Shown here in pieces: positions 1 to 6,196 of a stretch of DNA of 6,882 nucleotides. The DNA comes from Blastocatellia bacterium (GTDB lineage Bacteria > Acidobacteriota > Blastocatellia > Chloracidobacteriales > JADJPF01): contig JAEUQL010000197.1 in the NCBI GenBank assembly GCA_016789295.1, positions 1 to 6,882 on the forward strand, read 5' to 3'. The translations under genes were made by a program, and so were the position numbers. The notes below the pieces were generated by a model, which was not told where the DNA came from, did not search any database, and saw only the letters and a list, made by a program, of their open reading frames with translations. The first letter of the stretch is position 1. Every line of letters begins with the position of its first letter.

Positions 1-720
1 GTCACAAAAGATGGTTTCATAGCAGGCCCTAAAGCTCTTGAGCACATTGTAGACACAGTACTCTATTTCGAAGGCGAACATCACCACAGCCACAGAATTG
101 TTAGAGCATCAAAGAACCGCTTTGGTCCAGCAAACGAACTGGGCATATTTGAGATGACTGGAGGTGGGCTTGTTCCTGTTAAAAATGCTTCAGAGATGTT
201 TTTGAAGCAGCGACCAGTTGGGGTTGCTGGTTCGATAGTGCTCGCGTGCATAGAAGGGACAAGACCGATCCTCGTAGAAGTTCAGGCACTTGTAAGCTCT
301 ACCAGATATGGAACAGGGCGAAGGATGGCGCAAGGTGTAGACCAGAACCGTGTAGCACTGCTGATAGCTATGCTTGAAAAGCGCGTTGGTCTACAGATGC
401 TTGCTGACGATGTATTTGTCAATGTAGCTGGTGGAATAGACCTAAATGAGCCTGCCGCAGATATGGGCATAGTAGCAACTATCGTGTCAAGTTTCAAAAA
501 TGTTCCTATCGATCCATCTGTAGCCGTTTTTGGAGAGATAGGTTTAGCAGGTGAGGTAAGGGCTACTTCACAGGCGTCTTTGAGGATTAAAGAGGCATCG
601 GCAATGGGAATGAAGAGGTGTATACTACCAGCAAGCAACCTCGAAGGACTAGAGTCGTCTGAAAATATTGAACTTATAGGTGTTAGATCTGTTGTCGATC
701 TTATAGATGCGCTTTTTTAA
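1..720 (+). CDS. radA: RadA/Sms DNA repair and recombination ATPase, C-terminal part (5' truncated by window edge)
   Basis: The frame is open from base 1, so the gene begins outside the window; 239 codons are visible, roughly the C-terminal half of a usual ~450-residue RadA. Residues 1-60 are the end of the RecA-like ATPase core and contain the RadA-specific KNRFG motif (visible residues 38-42), after a typical IAGP..LEH.VDTVLYFEG stretch. About residues 70-239 form the Lon-protease-like (S16-type) domain, including VFGEIGLAGEVRA, which in RadA is structural rather than proteolytic. The zinc finger and Walker A would lie upstream and cannot be checked. In studied bacteria RadA is a DnaB-like helicase that promotes branch migration of recombination intermediates alongside RecA. 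The internal ATG at 154 is not the start, because conserved RadA sequence continues in frame upstream of it. The gene stops 77 bases before the PIN/TRAM gene on the same strand. The family call is secure. Confidence 0.96.
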   Translation, partial: VTKDGFIAGPKALEHIVDTVLYFEGEHHHSHRIVRASKNRFGPANELGIFEMTGGGLVPVKNASEMFLKQRPVGVAGSIVLACIEGTRPILVEVQALVSSTRYGTGRRMAQGVDQNRVALLIAMLEKRVGLQMLADDVFVNVAGGIDLNEPAADMGIVATIVSSFKNVPIDPSVAVFGEIGLAGEVRATSQASLRIKEASAMGMKRCILPASNLEGLESSENIELIGVRSVVDLIDALF

Positions 721-797
721 GAAAAAGCTACCATTCTTCGTAAATTCTCTATTTTATATGAAGATGTAATAACGACGTTTACTCAAAAGGTTCCATC

Positions 798-1907
798 ATG
801 AACTTTGATATAAATCTTATACGCTTTGGTTTTTCACTACTTCTCATAATGGCGAGCGTTTATCTATCGCCATTTCCACAAAAACCTTTTCTGTCAGGGT
901 TTATCGGTCTTTTTCTTGCAACAGCTATCATATTTTTTGAAGTCAGAATACGCAAAGCTTCCTTAAAAACACTTATAGGTGGGGCTTTCGGTTCAATACT
1001 GGGAATAATAGGTGCTTCGCTAATAGGTTTTTTGGTGTCGGTACAAGATGCTATTCCGCCACACATCAAGGCATATGCAACACTTCTACTAATGCTCTTT
1101 ATGGCATATGTTGGGTTAATAGTTGGTGCTATAAAAGGCGACTATATCAATCTGTCTATCTTTGGTGGGCTACTTCGTTCTGACAGCACTGCCAAAACGC
1201 AGAATCTGATACTCGATACAAGTGTGATAATAGATGGAAGAGTTGCTGATATAGCCGAGACGGGTTTTTTGGGTGGGCAACTGATAATTCCACAATTTAT
1301 GCTAAGAGAGCTTCAACAGGTTGCAGACAGTGCCGACTCTGCAAAACGTAACCGTGGCCGCCGTGGTCTTGACATACTGCAACGCATCCAGAAGAACCAC
1401 AACCTCGATGTTTCTGTCTCTGATGTGGATTTTCCTGACATACGCGAAGTTGACCACAAGCTTATAGAACTGGCAAAGCAGATCAACGGCAAAATAGTTA
1501 CCAACGATTTCAATCTAAACAAAGTAGCACAACTGCGAGGTGTACAAGTACTCAACATCAACGAGCTGGCCAATGCTCTAAAACCTGTAGTCTTGCCCGG
1601 TGAGACTATGAAGGTCTTTATACTCAAGGAAGGCAAAGAGTATAACCAAGGTGTTGCCTATCTCGACGATGGTACTATGGTAGTTGTTGACAATGCTCGA
1701 CGGATGATAAACAAAAATATAGAGATAAGTGTAACCAGTGTTCTTCAAACTACAGCAGGGAAGATGATATTTGGAAAATATATGGACGAGCGTTCAAATC
1801 CGCCAAACGCTCCAAGCACACCTACTGGAGTATCTGTCTCTCAACCAACATCACAAACCAGCCCACAACCTGCTTCTGCAACAAGTAGCAAGCAGTCATT
1901 GGTTTGA
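798..1907 (+). CDS. Membrane-anchored PIN/TRAM domain protein (YacL-like putative ribonuclease)
   Basis: This 369-residue protein has three parts. Four hydrophobic segments lie at about residues 7-24, 32-48, 58-81 and 94-112, predicting an N-terminal membrane anchor. A PIN nuclease domain spans about 135-258, with the expected acidic residues visible: D140 (LDTS), D146, E171 (LREL), D219 and D237 (TNDFNLN). A TRAM domain, a small RNA-binding beta barrel, covers about 262-325. Residues 331-369 are a Ser/Thr/Pro/Gln-rich tail that looks disordered. This layout matches Bacillus YacL and its relatives, whose PIN active site predicts metal-dependent RNA cleavage at the membrane; the substrate is unknown to me. 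The ATG at 798 is supported by AAAAGG at 785-790, seven bases upstream. ispD begins eight bases after the stop, so the two are probably co-transcribed. It could act as a toxin-like nuclease, but no antitoxin neighbour is present and the anchor and TRAM favour a housekeeping role. Confidence 0.9.
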   Translation: MNFDINLIRFGFSLLLIMASVYLSPFPQKPFLSGFIGLFLATAIIFFEVRIRKASLKTLIGGAFGSILGIIGASLIGFLVSVQDAIPPHIKAYATLLLMLFMAYVGLIVGAIKGDYINLSIFGGLLRSDSTAKTQNLILDTSVIIDGRVADIAETGFLGGQLIIPQFMLRELQQVADSADSAKRNRGRRGLDILQRIQKNHNLDVSVSDVDFPDIREVDHKLIELAKQINGKIVTNDFNLNKVAQLRGVQVLNINELANALKPVVLPGETMKVFILKEGKEYNQGVAYLDDGTMVVVDNARRMINKNIEISVTSVLQTTAGKMIFGKYMDERSNPPNAPSTPTGVSVSQPTSQTSPQPASATSSKQSLV

Positions 1908-1914
1908 TTCTGAT

Positions 1915-2652
1915 ATGAGCATAGCTGTAATACCTGCTGGTGGTCAGGGAAAGCGGATGGGAGGAACTGGCTTGGAAGGTCGCCCCAAGCAGTTTCTTCA
2001 GCTTGGAGGCATTCCAATAATAATCAACACACTAATGCAGTTTGAAGCTTGTCCCGATATAGACCAGATATTTGTTGTTTTGCCAGAAGCAGAAGTAACT
2101 GATGGTTTTTTTCTCTCTCTTGTAGAGAAGTATGGACTGCAAAAGGTACATCCACCTGTAGTTGGAGCAAGCGAAAGGCAAGGATCGGTCTACTGTGGAT
2201 TGAAAGCGGTTGCTTCACTTTTAGAAAGAGGAGTGCTGCAGGGCGATCCAGTTGTATCTATACACGATGCTGTAAGACCGCTTGTCACACCAGAACTTAT
2301 CTCAAAGACTATTGCCGTTGCTGCAGGCTCAGGTGCTGCACTCTGTGCGACTGCTGCAACCGATACAATCAAAGAGGTAGAAGATGGCGAGGTGGTGGCT
2401 ACTATTGCTCGAACAAGAGTCTATCTTGCACAGACTCCACAATCATTCCGTTTTTCTCTTATATTCAAAGCACATCAAATAGCAGAAGCTGAAAATATAG
2501 CAGCTACAGATGATTCAATGCTGGTTGAAAATTTAGGAATTAGGGTAAAGATTGTGGAGGGTGTTGCAGAAAATATGAAGATAACAAAACCGGCTGACCT
2601 GCAGATTGCAGAAAAGATCCTTTTAGAAAGAGCAAAAGGTTCAAAACAATAG
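1915..2652 (+). CDS. ispD: 2-C-methyl-D-erythritol 4-phosphate cytidylyltransferase (IspD)
   Basis: IspD joins CTP and 2-C-methyl-D-erythritol 4-phosphate to give CDP-ME and pyrophosphate, the third step of the MEP isoprenoid pathway, in the cytoplasm. The 245-residue product is close to the family's usual ~230-240. Visible motifs are the nucleotide-binding loop PAGGQGKRMGG (7-17), RPKQFL with the catalytic lysine (K25), GASERQGSV (84-92), HDAVRPLV (117-124), ATDTIK (148-153), QTPQSF (173-178), TDDSMLVE (198-205) and the C-terminal NMKITKPADL with a second likely active-site lysine (K222). The frame is open back to 1771, but the family's N-terminus aligns with the ATG at 1915, and the extra upstream codons overlap the preceding gene and look unlike IspD. 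There is no clear Shine-Dalgarno sequence; the start lies eight bases after the PIN/TRAM stop, so translational coupling is likely. ispF, which often follows, is absent: the next gene is convergent frr. Confidence 0.95.
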   Translation: MSIAVIPAGGQGKRMGGTGLEGRPKQFLQLGGIPIIINTLMQFEACPDIDQIFVVLPEAEVTDGFFLSLVEKYGLQKVHPPVVGASERQGSVYCGLKAVASLLERGVLQGDPVVSIHDAVRPLVTPELISKTIAVAAGSGAALCATAATDTIKEVEDGEVVATIARTRVYLAQTPQSFRFSLIFKAHQIAEAENIAATDDSMLVENLGIRVKIVEGVAENMKITKPADLQIAEKILLERAKGSKQ

Positions 2653-2673
2653 CTTTGAACCTTCTGCTTTTGC
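2633..2673. terminator. Probable bidirectional intrinsic terminator between convergent ispD and frr
   Basis: A perfect 10-base inverted repeat, AAGGTTCAAA (2636-2645) and TTTGAACCTT (2654-2663), encloses an 8-base loop that holds the ispD stop codon. GCAA at 2633-2636 and TTGC at 2670-2673 can extend or rearrange the stem. On the - strand the stem is followed by TTTTGCTCTTTC, a reasonable U-rich tail for frr transcripts; on the + strand the following CTTCTGCTTTTGC is weaker. Its place in the 26-base gap between converging genes fits a shared terminator. Confidence 0.72.
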
Positions 2674-2678
2674 AACTC

Positions 2679-3236
2679 CTAAACAGTCATTATCTCTTGC
2701 TCTTTCTGTTTGGCTACTTCGTTGATCTTTTCAATAAACTGATCGGTCAACTTCTGTATCTCTTCCAGTCCAGCCTTTTCATCGTCTTCAGTAATCTTTT
2801 TGTCTTTCAGTAGCTTTTTGAGCTTCTCGTTCTCATCTCTTCGTATGCTACGAACTGCTGTGCGGTGCTCCTCGGCTACATCTCTAACAACCTTGGTAAG
2901 GTGTTTGCGCCTCTCTTCGTTAAGAGGTGGAATAGGGATTCTAATGACGCGCCCATCGTTTGAAGGATTTATTCCAAGGTCTGATGTCTGTATGGCTTTT
3001 TCGATCTGTCCAAGTATCGATGGATCCCAGGGTTGAACTGTTATCAACTGTGGTTCTGGAGCACTTATATTTGCTACCTGATTGAGTGGAGTCGGAGTGT
3101 GGTAGTAGTCGATGTGTATATTATCGAGTAGGCTGACAGAAGCACGACCTGTGCGTATCCCGCTCAGCTTACGCCGTGCATCTTCTACGGTTGACTCCAT
3201 TCTAGTCTTAGCTTCTTTACTTATCTCTTTAATCAT
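2679..3236 (-). CDS. frr: Ribosome recycling factor (RRF)
   Basis: RRF works with EF-G to split the post-termination ribosome so that subunits and mRNA can be reused. The product is exactly 185 residues, the standard length. Recognisable blocks are the N-terminal helix with LSGIRTGRAS (24-33), the beta-rich domain around PTPLNQVANISAPEPQ (48-63) and VQPWD (67-71), the IRIPIPPLNEERR stretch (98-110), and the helix carrying VRSIRRDENEKLKKL (128-142), whose arginines R129, R132 and R133 match the ribosome-contacting basic patch described for E. coli RRF. The C-terminal helix is highly charged. The ATG is preceded by AGAAAGG (3244-3250) with seven bases between, a good ribosome binding site. It follows pyrH by 79 bases, in which I see no clear promoter or terminator, and is last in the - strand block, ending at the convergent terminator with ispD. 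Confidence 0.98.
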   Translation of the reverse strand: MIKEISKEAKTRMESTVEDARRKLSGIRTGRASVSLLDNIHIDYYHTPTPLNQVANISAPEPQLITVQPWDPSILGQIEKAIQTSDLGINPSNDGRVIRIPIPPLNEERRKHLTKVVRDVAEEHRTAVRSIRRDENEKLKKLLKDKKITEDDEKAGLEEIQKLTDQFIEKINEVAKQKEQEIMTV

Positions 3237-3315
3237 ACTCTAGCCTTTCTCAATCGAGTTGTTATTAAGTTAAAGGTTATTGTATATCTTCAAATTAGTA
3301 GCAGTTAGACTATAT

Positions 3316-4032
3316 TTAGCTAACTCTTGTGCCAACTTTCTCACCTTGTACCACACGAACTATATTTCCAGGCTTTAGGAGGTTGAATACTAAAATAGGT
3401 AAGCTGTTGTCTTTACAGAGTGCTATTGCTGAAGCGTCCATAACCTTCAGATTCATTTCCAGTACTTGCTGGAATGTAAGACTTGTAAAAAGTTCTGCTG
3501 TTGGATTTAGTAGAGGATCTGAAGAGTAGACACCATCAACTTTAGTAGCTTTTAGTAGTACGTCGGCCTTTATTTCCAAAGCTCTCAAGGATGCAGCACT
3601 GTCTGTAGTGAAGTATGGACTGCCCGTTCCTGCAGCAAAGATCAATATTCTTCCTTTCTCAAGGTGACGAAGAGCACGACGGCGAATAAAAGGTTCGGCT
3701 ACTTCGCGCATCTCTATTGCAGAAAGAACTCTGGTTGGAACGCCAAGTTTTTCGAGAGCGTCTTGTAGGGCTAGAGCGTTGATTACGGTTGCAAGCATTC
3801 CCATATAGTCGGCTGAAGATCTATCCATGCCTGCAACTGAAGCCGCCACACCACGAAAGATGTTTCCTCCTCCAACTACAAGAGCTGTTTCAACACCTAG
3901 AGCGTGAACTTCTCTAACCTCTTCTGCTATGGAAAATGCTATTTGTGGATCAATGCCGTAGCCACGCTCTCCCATAAGAGCCTCGCCACTAAGCTTGAGA
4001 AGGATACGATTATAAACTGGTTTGGGTGTCAT
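3316..4032 (-). CDS. pyrH: Uridylate (UMP) kinase
   Basis: PyrH phosphorylates UMP to UDP with ATP, supplying pyrimidine nucleotides; it belongs to the amino acid kinase fold, is hexameric and in studied bacteria is inhibited by UTP and activated by GTP. The 238-residue product is of normal length (E. coli 241). Visible motifs are KLSGEAL (13-19), GGGNIFRG (54-61), the UMP-contacting DYMGMLATVINA (75-86), GTGSPYFTTDSAA (135-147) and KATKVDGVYSSDP (161-173). The ATG at 4032 fits the family N-terminus, but its upstream bases (CTTGTGTAGACAACTACT) offer no convincing Shine-Dalgarno sequence. An intrinsic terminator lies between tsf and this gene, so expression depends on read-through or on a promoter in the short leader; the only candidate there, TATGTT as a -10, has no matching -35. 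frr follows after 79 bases, the usual neighbour. Confidence 0.98.
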   Translation of the reverse strand: MTPKPVYNRILLKLSGEALMGERGYGIDPQIAFSIAEEVREVHALGVETALVVGGGNIFRGVAASVAGMDRSSADYMGMLATVINALALQDALEKLGVPTRVLSAIEMREVAEPFIRRRALRHLEKGRILIFAAGTGSPYFTTDSAASLRALEIKADVLLKATKVDGVYSSDPLLNPTAELFTSLTFQQVLEMNLKVMDASAIALCKDNSLPILVFNLLKPGNIVRVVQGEKVGTRVS

Positions 4033-4070
4033 AGTAGTTGTCTACACAAGGTTTTTTAACATAAAGCTGT

Positions 4071-4100
4071 AAAAAACAAGCCCCTCGTTGGAGGGGCTTG
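4071..4100 (-). terminator. Intrinsic terminator downstream of tsf
   Basis: On the - strand a perfect 9-bp stem, CAAGCCCCT (4100-4092) with AGGGGCTTG (4085-4077), closes a 6-base loop CCAACG and is followed at once by six T residues (4076-4071). It begins 22 bases after the tsf stop. G+C-rich stem plus adjacent U-run is the textbook form. On the + strand no U-run follows the stem, so it acts in one direction. Confidence 0.9.
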
Positions 4101-4122
4101 CTCTGTTTCTGCTTCTTTTTGA

Positions 4123-4791
4123 CTACTGTTGCAGTGCTGCTGCTACTTCACTGGCAAAGTCGTCTTTACGTTTTTCTAAACCTTCACCCATTTTGAATCG
4201 AACAAATCGTCTAATTCTGATATTTTCGCCTATTTTGGCAATCACCCTGTTCAAAAGCTCGGCAACTGTTGTTGCTTGATCTTTGATAAAAGGCTGTTCA
4301 AGCAGACAGATCTCAGAATAGAACTTGCTGATACGGCCTTCGACTATCTTGTCGATAACCTGAGCAGGTTTGTTTTTGTTCTTTTCATCGCTAAGGGCTT
4401 GCTCGCGAGCGATTTCGCGTTCTTTGTTTAGAAGCTCTTCTGGGACTTCGTCTTTCGACACAAAACGTGGCTCAGCAGCACAGATGTGCATTGCTATGTC
4501 TTTGACAAAACCTTGAAAATCTTCGCCTCTTGCAACAAAGTCTGTTTCGCAGTTGATCTCTACAAGAACACCAACTTTTCCGCCCATGTGTATGTAAGAC
4601 CCTACAATACCTTCGGCGGCTACACGACCCTCTTTCTTTTTAGCACTTGCAAGGCCACGCTTGCGAAGAATCTCTATTGCACGTTCTTCATTGCCTTCTG
4701 CTTCGGTGAGTGCGTTTTTGCACTCAAGCATTCCGGCTCCAGTCTTTTCGCGCAGATTTTTAACTGCGCTTGCAGTGATCTCAACCTTCAT
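4123..4791 (-). CDS. tsf: Translation elongation factor Ts (short form)
   Basis: EF-Ts is the nucleotide exchange factor that releases GDP from EF-Tu. The 222-residue product starts with the UBA-like N-terminal domain (1-50; REKTGAGMLECKNAL at 14-28), followed by GRVAAEGIVGSYIHMGGKVGVLVEINCETDF in the core, where the TDFV motif (83-86) is the part that inserts into EF-Tu. The segment 115-170 (EVPEELLNKEREIARE through FYSEICLLEQPFIKD) matches the family's middle helices, and the end carries GENIRIRRFVRFKMGEG (188-204). E. coli EF-Ts has 283 residues and two core subdomains; this one is compact, as in Thermus and cyanobacteria. The ATG has a strong GGAGGAG (4794-4800) very close upstream. Only 15 bases separate it from the rpsB stop, so rpsB-tsf is a coupled pair. 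An intrinsic terminator follows the stop codon. Confidence 0.98.
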   Translation of the reverse strand: MKVEITASAVKNLREKTGAGMLECKNALTEAEGNEERAIEILRKRGLASAKKKEGRVAAEGIVGSYIHMGGKVGVLVEINCETDFVARGEDFQGFVKDIAMHICAAEPRFVSKDEVPEELLNKEREIAREQALSDEKNKNKPAQVIDKIVEGRISKFYSEICLLEQPFIKDQATTVAELLNRVIAKIGENIRIRRFVRFKMGEGLEKRKDDFASEVAAALQQ

Positions 4792-4806
4792 TACTCCTCC
4801 AACCTG

Positions 4807-5619
4807 TTACTCTTCATCGTCTTCGTTTGAATCTGAAGAAGACGCTGTTTCATCACTAAATGTAGAAACTGGCTCTGGTGAAGCAGCCGCTGTTGCTGCA
4901 AGAGCGGCCTCTGGCTGCTCTTCTTTGCCTATACCCATCTGCTGACCTTCGATTATTGCATCGGCTATCTTTGAAGAGAAGAGGCGAACGGCTCTTAAAG
5001 CATCATCATTACCTGGAATGACATAATCTATTCCTTCTGGGTCGCAATTGGTGTCAACAATTGCAACAACTGGGATGGCAAGGCGATTTGCTTCATGAAC
5101 TGCGATCTCTTCCTTCTTGGAGTCGATAATGAAGATCACATCTGGTAGCTTGCTCATATTCTTGATACCAGACAGGTTCTTCTCTAAAGCTTCTCGTTCA
5201 CGCTCAAGCTGTATAACCTCTTTCTTGGTCATCGCTTCATATCGTCCATCGGTCTTCATCAGCTCAAGGTCTTTCAATCGGCGAATAGAGCGTTGAATAG
5301 TAGAGAAGTTGGTGAGTAGACCTCCAAGCCATCGCTGGTTGACGTAGTATTGATTGCAACGTAGAGCCTCTTCAGCAATTGCATCCTGTGCCTGTCTCTT
5401 TGTTCCAACAAAGAGAAATGTCTTACCTTCGCTGGCAGCCTGAATTACAAACTTAACGGCTTCTTTGAAGAGTCTTTGTGTTTTTTGAAGATCAATAATA
5501 TAGATACCGTTTCGCTCTCCGAAGATATACTCTTTCATCTTCGGATTCCATCGCCTGACCTGGTGGCCAAAGTGCACACCAGCTTCAAGCAACTCTTTCA
5601 TTGTTACACCTACAGACAA
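4807..5619 (-). CDS. rpsB: 30S ribosomal protein S2
   Basis: S2 is a late-assembling protein of the small ribosomal subunit. The 270-residue product shows the family signatures MKELLEAGVHFGHQVRRWNP (7-26), YIFGERNGIYIIDLQKT (31-47), FVGTKRQAQ (70-78), YYVNQRWLGGLLTNF (91-105), the coiled-coil-like charged helices at 110-155, PDVIFIIDSKKE (159-170) and AIPVVAIVDTNCDP (181-194). It is longer than E. coli S2 (241) because of an Ala/Glu/Ser-rich tail from about 232, ending in acidic NEDDEE. The start is TTG at 5619: AGGAGG sits five bases upstream, whereas the first in-frame ATG at 5601 would be 23 bases away, and many S2 proteins have a few residues before the MK.LLEAGVHFGHQ block. In E. coli S2 represses rpsB-tsf through the mRNA leader; a structured 116-base leader is present here too. 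Confidence 0.98.
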   Translation of the reverse strand: MSVGVTMKELLEAGVHFGHQVRRWNPKMKEYIFGERNGIYIIDLQKTQRLFKEAVKFVIQAASEGKTFLFVGTKRQAQDAIAEEALRCNQYYVNQRWLGGLLTNFSTIQRSIRRLKDLELMKTDGRYEAMTKKEVIQLEREREALEKNLSGIKNMSKLPDVIFIIDSKKEEIAVHEANRLAIPVVAIVDTNCDPEGIDYVIPGNDDALRAVRLFSSKIADAIIEGQQMGIGKEEQPEAALAATAAASPEPVSTFSDETASSSDSNEDDEE

Positions 5620-5624
5620 GGGAA

Positions 5625-5630
5625 CCTCCT
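5625..5630 (-). promoter_or_regulatory. Shine-Dalgarno sequence that fixes the rpsB TTG start
   Basis: AGGAGG on the - strand lies five bases before TTG at 5619. This is a full match to the anti-Shine-Dalgarno core and is much better placed for the TTG than for the ATG 18 bases further in. Confidence 0.88.
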
Positions 5631-5638
5631 AAGTTGCG

Positions 5639-5666
5639 AGTTTAAACCTACGATCACAGATATCAA
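5639..5666 (-). promoter_or_regulatory. Possible internal promoter for rpsB-tsf
   Basis: On the - strand TTGATA (5666-5661) is followed after 16 bases by TAAACT (5644-5639): five of six matches to the -35 consensus and four of six to the -10. It would give a leader of only about 12-15 bases before rpsB. The -35 overlaps the 3' arm of the inverted repeat at 5652-5718, so transcripts from here would lack that structure. The match is moderate and could be chance. Confidence 0.4.
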
Positions 5667-5718
5667 AAAACCAGAAAGCAGCAGCAGTCGTAACTGCTGC
5701 CAACCCGCATCTGTGACC
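5652..5718 (-). other. Nested inverted repeats upstream of rpsB, candidate leader RNA structure
   Basis: In the - strand RNA, GGTCACAGATG (5718-5708) can pair with TATCTGTGATC (5662-5652) over 11 positions, two of them G-U. Inside lies a hairpin of eight Watson-Crick pairs, GCAGCAGT (5700-5693) and ACTGCTGC (5688-5681), with the 4-base loop TACG. A run of six T residues (5670-5665) follows the inner hairpin after ten bases, too far for a standard terminator. The G-U positions become A-C mismatches on the other strand, which points to - strand RNA. It occupies most of the rpsI-rpsB gap. Function is inferred only from position. Confidence 0.5.
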
Positions 5719-5735
5719 CGTGTAGTTGAAAATTT

Positions 5736-6128
5736 TTATCTCTTTGAGAACTGGAAGCGCTTACGAGCACCTTTCTGGCCGTACTTCTTGCGTTCTTTGA
5801 CTCGTGGATCACGAGTAACAAAGCCTGCTTTCTTAAGCTTGCGGCGCAGATCACCATTAAATTCCATCAGTGCTCTGGTAATTCCGTGTCTGACAGCACC
5901 AGCTTGGCCAGACGTTCCACCACCTTCTACATTCACATGGATGTCGAACTTCTCTGCAGTGTCGGTAAGGTGCAGAGGTTGACGGATGATCATTCTATGA
6001 GTCTCATTAACAAAATAGTTGTCAATGGTGCGTTTGTTTACTGTGATGGTACCTTGACCAGGGCGTAAATAGACACGTGCTACAGCAGTCTTACGCCTTC
6101 CCGTCCCGTAGTATTTATCTACTGACAC
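5736..6128 (-). CDS. rpsI: 30S ribosomal protein S9
   Basis: S9 sits in the head of the small ribosomal subunit, with its C-terminal tail reaching toward the P-site tRNA. The 130-residue product has the standard length. Visible blocks are the N-terminal YYGTGRRKTAVARVYL (6-21), PGQGTITVNKR (23-33), the family signature GGGTSGQAGAVRHGITRAL (69-87), and the very basic C-terminus KERKKYGQKGARKRFQFSKR, including the conserved terminal arginine. The start codon is GTG: AGGAG (6137-6141) lies eight bases upstream and the next residues (SVDKYYGTGRRK) match S9 N-termini. It lies 173 bases after rplM, an unusually wide gap for this pair, and that gap holds several inverted repeats. rpsB follows after 116 bases. 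Confidence 0.98.
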   Translation of the reverse strand: MSVDKYYGTGRRKTAVARVYLRPGQGTITVNKRTIDNYFVNETHRMIIRQPLHLTDTAEKFDIHVNVEGGGTSGQAGAVRHGITRALMEFNGDLRRKLKKAGFVTRDPRVKERKKYGQKGARKRFQFSKR

Positions 6129-6136
6129 TTTTCTTT

Positions 6137-6141
6137 CTCCT
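6137..6141 (-). promoter_or_regulatory. Shine-Dalgarno sequence that fixes the rpsI GTG start
   Basis: AGGAG, within GAGGAGAAAG on the - strand, lies eight bases before GTG at 6128. No in-frame ATG is nearby, so it supports the non-ATG start. Confidence 0.88.
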
Positions 6142-6148
6142 CGAATTC

Positions 6149-6196
6149 AAAAAGCTGCTTGTAATGTCAAGGAGTATATCCTTTGTGCAGCCTTTT
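6149..6196 (-). other. Nested inverted repeats upstream of rpsI, candidate leader RNA structure
   Basis: In the - strand RNA, AAAAGGCTGC (6196-6187) can pair with GCAGCTTTTT (6158-6149) over ten positions, one G-U. Within it AAGGA (6183-6179) and TCCTT (6173-6169) form a small 5-bp hairpin with loop TATAC. CTCCT at 6174-6170 is also a perfect complement of the rpsI Shine-Dalgarno AGGAG (6141-6137), so it could pair either way. This resembles leader elements that control ribosomal protein translation, but that is inference from one sequence. Confidence 0.42.

Noticed and set aside
721..797. Promoter between radA and the PIN/TRAM gene
   Set aside because: The gap is A+T-rich with TTATAT and TGTAAT words, but none has a convincing -35 at the right distance; co-transcription from upstream is as likely.
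1771..1914. Longer ispD beginning at the in-frame ATG at 1771
   Set aside because: The added 48 residues overlap the PIN/TRAM coding region and do not resemble IspD, whose N-terminus fits the ATG at 1915.
4486..4830. Open frame of 114 codons on the + strand opposite tsf
   Set aside because: It lies antisense to conserved EF-Ts and S2 codons, has no family resemblance and no good ribosome binding site; it is a by-product of the real gene's codon pattern.
5476..5982. Open frame of 168 codons on the + strand opposite rpsB and rpsI
   Set aside because: It spans two well-supported ribosomal protein genes and their gap in antisense and shows no recognisable protein features.
6128..6170. CCTTGACA upstream of rpsI as the -35 of a promoter like that of rplM
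   Set aside because: At spacings of 16-18 bases the -10 positions read GAATTC, AATTCG or ATTCGA, none of which resembles TATAAT.
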